From assembly GCA_016875335.1 (NCBI GenBank), contig VGRO01000020.1:1-51787 (forward strand): DNA of 51,787 nt, written 5' to 3'. Below are positions 1 through 8,800 of this stretch, one piece after another. Position 1 is the stretch's first letter, and the number at the start of each line of letters is the position of its first letter. Source of the stretch: Deltaproteobacteria bacterium (GTDB lineage Bacteria > Myxococcota_A > UBA9042). Under the pieces are notes generated by a model that ran no database searches, was not told the origin of the DNA, and saw only the letters and a list, made by a program, of their open reading frames with translations. Both the position numbers and the translations under genes were made by a program.

Positions 1-127
1 TCCTAGGCAGGCCGCGGCTGCGGCCTGCCAGCGACCGAAACTGCCTGAATTTACTTCAGGCAGTTCTTGGTCGCTGCCTCGATCGCAACCACCACGGAGC
101 CTGTCGGACGATAGTCCGACAGGCTCC
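1..127 (+). repeat. Composite palindromic repeat, copy 1 (cut by window edge)
   Basis: This 127-bp stretch recurs at 40108-40234 with only two mismatches. It contains three consecutive hairpins. The first is GCAGGCCGC/GCGGCCTGC near position 7. The second is a long stem that pairs CAGCGACC with GGTCGCTG outside and ACTGCCTGAA with TTCAGGCAGT inside. The third is a perfect 14-bp stem, GGAGCCTGTCGGAC/GTCCGACAGGCTCC, at 96-127. The left end carries CCTAGG. There is no coding potential of its own. In the second copy another hairpin unit lies immediately upstream, so this copy probably extends beyond the window. Confidence 0.85.
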
Positions 128-206
128 GAGGGCCCGTTGGCCGCGCGCGACATGCACAGCGCAAGACCGTTGCCTGACCGTGCACGCCGCCCAATGCTCG
201 GTGGCG

Positions 207-1387
207 ATGCCGACCGCGCCCCAATCCCATCCGCGCCCAAGCCCACGGGCGGTTGGCGCGCTGTTCTTTGCCTCGGGTGCCACGGCGCTGGGACTGGAGT
301 TGGTGTGGTCCAAGCAACTCTCCGTCTTGCTCGGAGGCACCACGGCGGCTGTGGCGCTGGTGGTCGCGTTGTTCATGGGCGGCATGGCGATCGGCTACGG
401 CCTCGGCGGACGATGGGCGTCGCAGGCGCGACACCCGATCAGGGCCTACGGGCGATGTGAATTGGAGTTGGCCGCGTGGGGTGCCGGGGCGGTCGCGCTG
501 GTGCCAGCCGTGCCCGCGGACTGGCCGGCCGTCCTCGCCTACGCCGCGAGCGCCGCACTGATCTTGCCGTGCACGGTGCTGGCGGGGGCGACTCTGTCGC
601 TGTTGGTCGCGGCCGCACGCGAGCGCGGCGGGTTCGCCCTGGGCCGGTTGTACGCCCTGAACAGTTTTGGGGCGGTCGTTGGCGTCCTCGCCACGGGTCT
701 CGTCGCCATCGGCGCTCTGGGGTTGTCCGGCGCCGGCTTCGCCGTAGCCGCACTTGGCGGCCTCGTCGGTTTGGGGGCCATGGTGCTGCCACAGGACCCG
801 CTGGCGATCGCTGCGTAGCCCTCGGCGCCCGCGTCGCGCGACCGTCCGGCTGCCGCCTGGCTCCTGACTGCGTGCCTCACCGGCTTGGCAAGTCTGGCCG
901 AGGAGGTGTTGTGGACCCGGGCGCTGACTGCCCAGTTCAATGCGTCGACGTACGCGTTCGCGGCGATCTTGGCGGTCTTGCTGCTCGGCCTGGCCATGGG
1001 CGCGGCGGCGGCGGCGCGGGTGATGTCGCGCGGGGGCGATCCGCTGCGCTGGTTGGTGGCGACGCAGCTGGCTGCGAGCTTTCTGGTCGCCTGGTCGACG
1101 TCGAAGGCGCGTTGCTGGCCACCCACGGACCAGGCGCGGATGCCGAGGAGGTCGTGCGCCGCCTCGCGGTACCCGCCGTGGCCGCGCAATTGGCCGAAAT
1201 CGGCGTGCCCGACCCGACCGCACTGCCCACGGTTGCGGGCGAACAGTTGCGCATGCGCCTGGGTCCAGGGCCGGTGGTGACCGACGATGACCCGCGGATC
1301 GAGCAATTCGCCGCCAGCTTGCCCGAGACGGGCGGCGGCACCGATGGGGCGGGGTTGGTGTTCGCGCGGGCGATGTGGGGGCCGTGA
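207..1387 (+). pseudogene. Degraded spermidine-synthase-like multi-pass membrane protein
   Basis: The first reading segment (to the TAG at 816-818) encodes several hydrophobic helices of the type seen at the N-terminus of membrane-fused spermine/spermidine synthase-like proteins, for example FASGATALGLELVWSKQL. The same frame continues after the in-frame TAG with a second membrane block around 885-1090 containing EEVLWTRAL. Near 1085-1100 the homology jumps to another frame and goes straight to the family's C-terminal tail, including the TDDDPRIE motif, ending at TGA 1385-1387. The soluble aminopropyltransferase domain expected between the membrane part and the tail is missing. One nonsense codon, one frame change and a large internal deletion make this a pseudogene. 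A GTG at 180 is an alternative start. The family assignment comes from motif memory and is fairly secure. Confidence 0.7.
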
Positions 1388-1464
1388 ACCGTGCAGGGCG
1401 TGTGCGCCCGGACCGGCCAGCGAGCGCACCCGGGAAAGCGTGCAGGGACGCCTGCACCGGGCTG

Positions 1465-4400
1465 CTATCGCCGCACCAACCCAGCCACGACCGCTGCCGC
1501 GGCCTTCTCCGCGAGGCCCGCAAGATCAGCCTTGCTGCCCTCGACGGCGACCGTCCCCACGCTGACCTTGTCGCGGATCAAATGGACGCGCAGGTTCACC
1601 TTGTCGCCGGCCACGGTGTAGGCACCCTGCGGCCGGACGGCGCCGACCATCTCGGCCGCGTCCACGAAGACCAGGTCGGGTCCGGTGCCGCGGCCGCGCG
1701 GGCCGCCGAGGTCGCGCAGGCGCCCGCGCAGCAGATTGCCGAGTTCGAGGTCGTCCCAGTCGGCGTCGCGGTTGGTCAGCGCAGGGGCCAGCACCAGCGG
1801 CTTTTCGTTGGCCAAAGGAATGGCCTTGCGGTCCTCGGTCAACAGTTGGCCGATCGGAAAGCTGGCGCCGCCCGGACTTGCCACCAGCGGCGTCTGGATG
1901 CCGCCCACGTGGCGGGCGAGCTCGGGCACACGGTCGGCGGCGTATCCGAAAAGGCGCGCCACGTCGATGGAGCCGGTGTCGGGCAGGGCGGCGCCGCGCA
2001 ACCCCTGCAATAGCGCGTAGGTCAGCAACCCTTGCCCGTATTGGCTGGCCTCGTAGCTCACCGCGTCGGCGGCCGCGCCCATCAGCACAAAGAAGCCGGT
2101 GCGGTCCTTGAGCGTCTCGATGGCGCGGATCTGGTCCGACGGCACATCGCGCTTCTCGACCATCTTCTTGGCGGCCGCGCCAGCCGCGCAGGTGTCGAGC
2201 ACCAACGCCTGGTGCACAGCCGGCACCGCGCGGATCCACTCGATCAGTTCGTCGCTGGTCACTGCCGCGGTCGCGCGCACCGCCGGGTCGGCGAATTCCA
2301 GGCTGTGCGCGTCGCGGGTAGCGTAGGCGTACACATCGCGGTGCGCGGCGCCGTGGCCAGCGAGGTACACGACCAGTACGTCTTCGGGCCGGGCGGTTCG
2401 CGCGGCAGCAAACGCCTTGGCGATGTTGGCCTTGGTCGGGTGGCCATCCTTGGATTCGGCATCGGTGGTGAGCAGGGTCACATGGGTGCGGTCGGCGCCG
2501 AAAAGCCGCTGGCCTCCGAGCTCCAGGGCTCGGGCGAAGTCGGCAGCGTCTTTGGCGGCGAAGCCGAGCTCGAGGCGTGGCGACGCGTATTGCGAAACCC
2601 CGATGACGATGCCGTACAGGCTCGGCGGGGTCGGTGGCGCGAGGTCGTCGGGCGTCCACAGCGCCACCACCCCGCGGCTCGACAGGTAGCCGTCCCGGTT
2701 CCATGCCACGATGCGGACGGGGTTCGGGGCGCCGCGGCGCGCCGCCAGACCTTGCAGCGCGACCTCGACCGTGCCGCTGCCGTCCTTGCGCACCACGAAG
2801 GCGGGGCCGCGCGCATCGGCCAGCAGTTCCTTGCCGTTGAGGAACACCTGGATGCGCCCGATGCCGCCACCACGGTCGGTCACCCGGACCTTGAGCCGAC
2901 CGCGGTCATCGATGGGCCCCAGGAACTCGACGCTTGGAAAAAGCCCGACGTCACCCAACACAGGCACCTCGCGTGGCGCATCCGTGCGCAGGCCGAGGAC
3001 CTTGGCCAGCAAGCCGGGGTCGTAGTAGCGCTGCTTGAGCTGCTCGAATGCCACGAACTCGCTGCCGACCAGCCACTGCATGCGCTTGCTGCCGCCCGGC
3101 GAGGCGTCGAACCGCCCGACAGGGTCCACGACGGCCCAGTCCTTGGTGTCCAGCGACATCAGGCTGCACAGCTCGCCCTTGCCGGCGACATCCCACAGGC
3201 GCACCGTGCCGTCGCCGCTGCCGGACAGCACCACCGCGTCGCGCGGGCCGAAGGCGACGGGTTGGATCCAGCCGCGATGGCCGGTCCAGGTGGCCAGCGG
3301 CTTGCCGGTCGCGCCCTGCCACAGCCGCACCGACTTGTCGTAGCCGGAGCTGACCAGGAGCTTGCCGTCGCTCGACCAGGCCAGCCCGCCCAGGTCGTCG
3401 GCGTGGGCCTCCATCCGCCACTGCACGGCGCCCGTGCGGGCATCGAACACGGCGGCGCGTGCCTCTTGCAGCTTGGACGCCACCAGGGGCCCGCCGGGTT
3501 GCATGGCTACGACCCAGGTGCACGCGGTGCAGGTTTCGGGCAGGGCGACGGCCGGTCCACCGCGCATGTCGAGCGCCTCCAGCGTGTTGCGGCCGACCAC
3601 AATGGCGCGCTCGGCGGCGCTGTCGATGGCCACGAGGCCCTTGGTGGCGAGCGCGGCCGTGGGTCGTACGGGTCCAGGCGCGGCGGCCCGCGCATCCCAC
3701 AGGGACAGGCCCTTTCCGCGGTCGGCGATGAGCCAGCGACCGGCCGGATCAGTCCACTGCACGGCACTGGCCGGCAGCCCCCCTGGCAACTGACCGACGT
3801 CCTTTCCGGAGCGCGGGTCGACGAAGCGGCCCTTGCGACCGGCGCCCATTGCCAGCCACGCGCCGCCCGGGCCGAAAGCGAGCTTGCCGCCGCCGGCAAT
3901 GCGCCGCACTTCCCTGCCCTGGCGCGCATCCCAGATGCGCACGAAGTCGTCGTACTGCGCCACGGCAATCAACCCGCCGTCGTCGGCGATCGCCGCGTTG
4001 AGGACCGTCTCGGTGTGCGGGCCGAGGTCGGCGATCCACTCGCCGCTGTGCAGGTCCCACACCGCGATGCGCTTGCGGGTGCACGCAGCCAGTTGCCGGC
4101 CGTCGCGGCTGAAGGCCAGTCCGGTGACTTCGTCGTCCAGGCCGGTCAGAGCGGCTGGCGAGGCACCGCTGCGGGTGTCGTGCAGGACGATCGTGCCTTT
4201 GGACCGTGCGAACGCCAGCCACCGCGCGTCGCTCGAGAACGCCGCCTCGACGCCGTATGGGCCGCTGGGCGGGGCAGCCATCGCCGGCACCGGCCGCGAC
4301 GCGAACGTGGGCACCGCCAGTCGGCGCCAGCCGGCGGCGCCAAACGTCCACAGTTCCTTGCCATCGGGCGCAAAGCGCAGGGCTGCGGGCTTGGGCCGTT

Positions 4401-5067
4401 CGTCCGGGGGCGGCGCCTGCCAGGCGAGGCGTTTGCCCGACCGGCCGTCGAGGATTGCGATGTGGCCGGCCCCGTCGCTCGCCGCGAGCCAGCGGCCGTC
4501 TGCCGAAAAGGTCAACAGGCGGACCCAGCCGTCGAATCCGCCCGCAGCGGCCACCAACCGGCCCGACGCTGTGTCGTGCAGGCGCACCGTGTTGTCCCAA
4601 CTGCCGGTCGCGGCGCGCTGGCCGTCGGGACCGAGCGCCACGGCCACCACACAGTCGGTATGCCCGGTGAAGGTCTGGATGGACCGTCCCGTCGCCGGAT
4701 CCCACAGCCGCGCCGTCTGGTCCCAACTTCCGGTCAAGACCCGCGAGCCACTGGCGTCGAACGCGACCGCCGGGGCCGGCTGGCGGTGGCCGGCGAGTGT
4801 GCGCAGTTCCTGACCGGCTTGCACGTCCCACAGCCGCAGGGTGCTGTCGCCAGCGACCGAGGCGAGTCGGGCCCCGTCGGGGTGGAAGGCCACAGCCTCG
4901 ATGTGGCCGGTGTGGCCGCTCTGCAAGACCAGTTGCGGGCGCTCGGCGGCGCTGGCCAGGGTCGGCGCGCACAGGCACGAGGCGACGAGCCCGGCCCAGC
5001 CCAGGCACATCCAGTTGCAAGAGGGTCCGCGGGGGTTGCGGGCGCGCCCGCGCGAAAGCGGTGTCAT
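1465..5067 (-). CDS. Secreted WD40-repeat caspase-like (C14) protein
   Basis: The 1200-aa protein starts at ATG 5067 and opens with a signal peptide ending near ASAAERP. Residues ~48-660 are WD40 repeats (GHTGHIEAVAFHPDG, then several copies ending in RLWD). A linker containing DPVGRFDAS, typical of bacterial WD40-caspase proteins, follows. Residues ~817-1075 form a caspase/metacaspase fold: LYGIVIGVSQY, the histidine in YLAGHG (H905) and the cysteine in LDTCAAG (C960). Both catalytic residues are present, so proteolytic activity is plausible. The last ~100 residues look like a small alpha/beta domain of the FlgO/CsgG type (weak). Family knowledge: such proteins cleave after basic or acidic residues and are linked to signalling or cell death. 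Export suggests a periplasmic or surface site. The gene stands alone, with a promoter at 5110-5137. The SD (GGGAG) lies only 2 nt from the ATG. Confidence 0.85.
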   Translation of the reverse strand: MTPLSRGRARNPRGPSCNWMCLGWAGLVASCLCAPTLASAAERPQLVLQSGHTGHIEAVAFHPDGARLASVAGDSTLRLWDVQAGQELRTLAGHRQPAPAVAFDASGSRVLTGSWDQTARLWDPATGRSIQTFTGHTDCVVAVALGPDGQRAATGSWDNTVRLHDTASGRLVAAAGGFDGWVRLLTFSADGRWLAASDGAGHIAILDGRSGKRLAWQAPPPDERPKPAALRFAPDGKELWTFGAAGWRRLAVPTFASRPVPAMAAPPSGPYGVEAAFSSDARWLAFARSKGTIVLHDTRSGASPAALTGLDDEVTGLAFSRDGRQLAACTRKRIAVWDLHSGEWIADLGPHTETVLNAAIADDGGLIAVAQYDDFVRIWDARQGREVRRIAGGGKLAFGPGGAWLAMGAGRKGRFVDPRSGKDVGQLPGGLPASAVQWTDPAGRWLIADRGKGLSLWDARAAAPGPVRPTAALATKGLVAIDSAAERAIVVGRNTLEALDMRGGPAVALPETCTACTWVVAMQPGGPLVASKLQEARAAVFDARTGAVQWRMEAHADDLGGLAWSSDGKLLVSSGYDKSVRLWQGATGKPLATWTGHRGWIQPVAFGPRDAVVLSGSGDGTVRLWDVAGKGELCSLMSLDTKDWAVVDPVGRFDASPGGSKRMQWLVGSEFVAFEQLKQRYYDPGLLAKVLGLRTDAPREVPVLGDVGLFPSVEFLGPIDDRGRLKVRVTDRGGGIGRIQVFLNGKELLADARGPAFVVRKDGSGTVEVALQGLAARRGAPNPVRIVAWNRDGYLSSRGVVALWTPDDLAPPTPPSLYGIVIGVSQYASPRLELGFAAKDAADFARALELGGQRLFGADRTHVTLLTTDAESKDGHPTKANIAKAFAAARTARPEDVLVVYLAGHGAAHRDVYAYATRDAHSLEFADPAVRATAAVTSDELIEWIRAVPAVHQALVLDTCAAGAAAKKMVEKRDVPSDQIRAIETLKDRTGFFVLMGAAADAVSYEASQYGQGLLTYALLQGLRGAALPDTGSIDVARLFGYAADRVPELARHVGGIQTPLVASPGGASFPIGQLLTEDRKAIPLANEKPLVLAPALTNRDADWDDLELGNLLRGRLRDLGGPRGRGTGPDLVFVDAAEMVGAVRPQGAYTVAGDKVNLRVHLIRDKVSVGTVAVEGSKADLAGLAEKAAAAVVAGLVRR

Positions 5068-5109
5068 GGCTCCCACGCTGGGCCAGCGGTTGAAACGGCC
5101 CGGGCGGGC

Positions 5110-5137
5110 AGGATACCAGCGCGAGCGAAAGTGGCAA
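5110..5137 (-). promoter_or_regulatory. Candidate promoter of the WD40-caspase gene
   Basis: Read on the minus strand, TTGCCA (5137-5132) is separated by 16 bp from TATCCT (5115-5110). These match the sigma-70-type consensus at 5/6 and 4/6 positions. The predicted transcript would start ~35 nt before the ATG at 5067. Confidence 0.45.
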
Positions 5138-5284
5138 TCGAAGGTGCAGGCGGGGGGTGAGGACCGCAAAATGGAGTCTGGCTCCGACGGGCGGAGGTCG
5201 CCGTCTTGCGAGGCCGCGGCCACGCCACGGCGCCCTGGCGGGCGAGACGGTAAATCGGACGGGGCCAGGGCCTGGGCCTGCGGC

Positions 5285-5435
5285 TGTCCGGCGCAGCCGG
5301 CTGACCGTGAGCGCTCTGCACGGTCGCAGTGTCCGTGGTGTTGGAGATGGACCGCAGCCGGGCGCCCGACTCCGAAGTTCCGCCCTTGCCATGCAGGATT
5401 GTGCCTCGCCTGGCTCTCAGGGTCAGCCGGCGCCG
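5285..5435 (+). repeat. 151-bp intergenic element with terminal inverted repeats, copy A
   Basis: The stretch is ~97% identical (four mismatches) to 5566-5716 in the same orientation. The two ends of each copy are imperfect inverted repeats of ~20 bp (CCGGCTGACCCTGAG at the left of copy B against CTCAGGGTCAGCCGGC at the right). An inner ACCGTG...CACGGT stem surrounds AGCGCT. Size, TIRs and absence of coding capacity fit a MITE-like or structured intergenic element. The whole gap 5068-5864 holds this repeat pair, a hexamer array and a promoter, with no gene recognised. Confidence 0.75.
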
Positions 5436-5472
5436 AATCCGCGATAGCGGTGGTCCCCGGCAATGGCGCCGG

Positions 5473-5570
5473 ACAGGGACAGGAACAGGTACAGGGTCAG
5501 GACCTGACCGAATCCATCGTGCGAACGCCCACATCCGACACTGTCCCTGTGCCTGAGCCTGCACCTGTCC
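5473..5570. repeat. Opposed hexanucleotide arrays (ACAGGN)5 and (CCTGNN)4
   Basis: At 5473-5502 five 6-bp units of the form ACAGGN (last one TCAGGA) stand in a row. At 5547-5570 four units of the form CCTGNN follow in inverted sense. Between them lies the palindrome GTCAGGACCTGAC. The arrays are complementary and could pair into a long imperfect hairpin. They sit exactly between the two 151-bp repeat copies, and a shorter CCTGGG/CCTGCG run also precedes copy A. Confidence 0.6.
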
Positions 5571-5716
5571 GGCGCAGCCGGCTGACCCTGAGCGCTCTGC
5601 ACGGTCGCAGTGTCCGCGGTGTTGGAGATGGGCCGCAGCCGGGCGCCCGACTCCGAAGTTCCGCCCCTGCCATGCAGGATTGTGCCTCGCCTGGCTCTCA
5701 GGGTCAGCCGGCGCCG
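5566..5716 (+). repeat. 151-bp intergenic element with terminal inverted repeats, copy B
   Basis: Second copy of the element at 5285-5435, in direct orientation 130 bp downstream. It has the better conserved terminal inverted repeats of the two. Its right end lies ~150 bp upstream of the GTG of the Cys-rich lipoprotein, so it could belong to that gene's leader. A TATTCT at 5823-5828 is a possible -10 for that gene, but no convincing -35 was found. Confidence 0.75.
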
Positions 5717-5864
5717 GTTTCACCCGGCCGCGCGTTCGCCGCACTACGGGGTTGGCTGGCCCCCATTTCAGGAACCACACCCTGTGCATCCCATCGCCGT
5801 GGCCATCGGCCCCGCCCTCCGCTATTCTTGCAGCGCCAAGCGGCCGCACCGCACCGAGGCCAAC

Positions 5865-8800
5865 GTGATCCAGCACACCGCCGGCGTTGCCCGGCCCCTC
5901 CTCGCAGTGGTCCTCGCGCTCGCAGCCGCCGGCTGCAGCGAGCCCGCGTCCGGCGATGGCGCTAACGCCGGAACGGCCCAGGCCGACGGCACGGGCGGCC
6001 TCGCCTTCGACGGCGGCACCCTTCCAGTCGCCGACGGCGCGGCCGGCAGCAGCGACCTCGGAGCGACCGACGCCGCCAACTCCGCCAAGGTCTGTCCGGG
6101 CGGCGCCGGGTGCCCGTGTGACAAAGCCAGCGATTGCGACAACTCCAGCTGCATCGACACCCCGCAGGGCAGCCTGTGCGCGCAGAACTGCACCGACAAC
6201 TGCCCTGAGGGCTTTGTGTGCAAGCTCAAGAAAGAGGCGGCGGACGTCGCGTCGATCTGCGTGCCCAAGTGGGGCCGGCTGTGCGATCCGTGCGACAAGT
6301 CGGGCGACTGCGACACGCTCGGCCCCGATTTCGCGTGCATCGCCTATGGCGCGGCGGGCAACTTTTGCGGCACGGCGTGTGCCAGTGCCGACGACTGCCC
6401 CACCGGATACGGCTGCGAGGCTGCGCAAAGCGCCGAAGGGGCCCAGTTCAAGGGCTGCGTCAAGCTGCCTTCGGCCGGCCAGGGCGGTTTGGGCACGTGC
6501 CCGTGCTCGCCACGCGCCATTGCCAAGAAGTTGCAGACGACGTGCTATCTCGCGGGCGCAGGCACCGCCAAGTGCCCCGGCAACCGTGCGTGCGGCTCCG
6601 GCGGCCTTGGTCCGTGCAGCGCCGAGGCGCCGGCCGCCGAGATCTGCGACGGCAAGGACAACGACTGCAACGGCAGCGCCGACGACGGCACCTGCAACGA
6701 CAAGTCGAGCTGCACCACCGACAGTTGCGCCCCGTTTTCGCCGGAGGCTGGTTCGGACGGTTGCGTCCACACGTTCTTGCCCGAGGGCGCCGACTGTGAC
6801 GCAGACGGCACGCCGTGCACCATGGGCGACGCCTGCCTGGCCGGCGTGTGCGTGCCCGGCAAGGCCAAGAACTGCGACGACGGCAACCCGTGCACCGTGG
6901 ACACCTGCGACGTCAAGGCCGGCTGCCTGCACACGGCCGACAATGGCGCGCCATGCGACGACGGCGACGCATGCACCGCCAGCGACGTGTGCAGCGCAGA
7001 CCAATGTCAGGGCAAGGCCAAGGCTTGCAAGCCTGCGGCGAGCCCGTGCCAGACCAGTGCCTGCGACCCCGCCAGCGGCCAGTGCGCAACCAAGGACAAG
7101 GCCGAGGGCAGCGCCTGCGACGACGGCAACGTGTGCACCATCGGCGATGTGTGCAAGGGCGGCGCGTGCGCAGCCGGTCCCAACAAGGACCCGTGCGACG
7201 ACGGCAGCGCGTGCACCATCGACAGTTGCGACCCGTCGCAAGGTTGCCTGCACAAGGCCATCACCAAGCCGTGCGATGACGGCGACCCGTGCACCAGTGG
7301 CGAGGCCTGCAAGGAGGGCAAGTGCCAGGGTGGTGGCCCCACCGACTGCGACGACGGCGACGGCTGCACGATCGACGCGTGCACCAAGGTCAAAGGCTGC
7401 ACCCACACCTTCGACGCCAGCGCCTGCAACTGCGTACCGACCGACCCCAAGACGTGCGACAAGCTCGACGACGGCAATCCGTGCAACGGCAGCATGGCGT
7501 GCCTGGTCAAGGGCACCGGCTTCGCCTGCCAGGTCGACCCCAAGACCGTGGTCCAATGCGATGCTGGCGCCGACAGCGCTTGCGAGAAGAACCAATGCGA
7601 CCTCAAGAGCGGCAAGTGCGTGTTCACCAAGCTGGTCGACGGCAAGCCCTGTGACGCGGACGGCAGCGTCTGCACCCAAAACGACGCCTGCGCGGCTGGC
7701 CTGTGCGCCAAGGGCGAGGCCAAGGACTGCAACGACGGCAACCCCTGCACCACCGACAGTTGCGACCCCAAGACCGGGTGCGCCGCCGCCAACAACGCGG
7801 CCGCATGCGACGACGGCAAGGTCTGCACCGAGGCCGACGCGTGCAAGAACGGAGCGTGCCAGCCCGGCTTGCCCAAGGCGTGCAGCGACAACAACCCGTG
7901 CACGGACGACAGCTGCAGCGACGCCAAGGGGGGCTGCCAGCATGTCGCCAACGCGGCCGTGTGTGATGACAACAACGCCTGCACCAAGGGTGAGGGCTGC
8001 AAGGCCGGCGCGTGCGTGCCAACGGGACCGCCCGACTGCAACGATGCCAACCCGTGCACCACGGACAGTTGCGACCCCAAGGTCGGCTGCCAGAATGCCG
8101 CCAACACGGCCCCCTGCGACGACGGCAACGCCTGCACCGCCAACGACGCCTGCGCCGCCAAAGCGTGCCAACCCGGCAAAGCCAAGGGATGCGACGACGG
8201 GCAGAGCTGCACGGACGACAGTTGCGACCCCAAGGTCGGCTGCCAGAACGCCGCCAAGCCAGGTGCCTGCGACGACGGCAACGTGTGTACCAAGACCGAC
8301 ACTTGCCAGGCCGGCCAATGCGTGGGCACGGGCGGAATCGACTGCAACGACGGCAACGTCTGCACCGACGACAACTGCGACCCAAGCGGCACCGGCTGCA
8401 CCCACACCGCCAACAGCAAACCGTGCGATGACGGGAACTTGTGCACCGATGACGACGCCTGTGCGGCCAAGGCCTGTGTCGCTGGCGGCGCCAAGGCGTG
8501 CACCGATGGCAATGCCTGTACCGACGACACCTGCAAGCCGGCGAGCGGTTGCGCGTTCGTCCACAACAGCGCCCCGTGCAACGATGGCAACGCGTGTACC
8601 ACCGGCGATGCGTGCCAGGTCGGCCAGTGCGCCCCCGGTGCGCCAAAGGTGTGCACCGACGGCAACCCGTGCACCGCGGACAGTTGCAACCCCCAAGCCG
8701 GCTGCACGACCGCGCCAGTTGCGGGGCCCTGCGACGATGGCAACCCGTGCACGCTCAACGATCAGTGTGTGGGCGGCGGCTGCAGCGGCGGCACCCCCAA

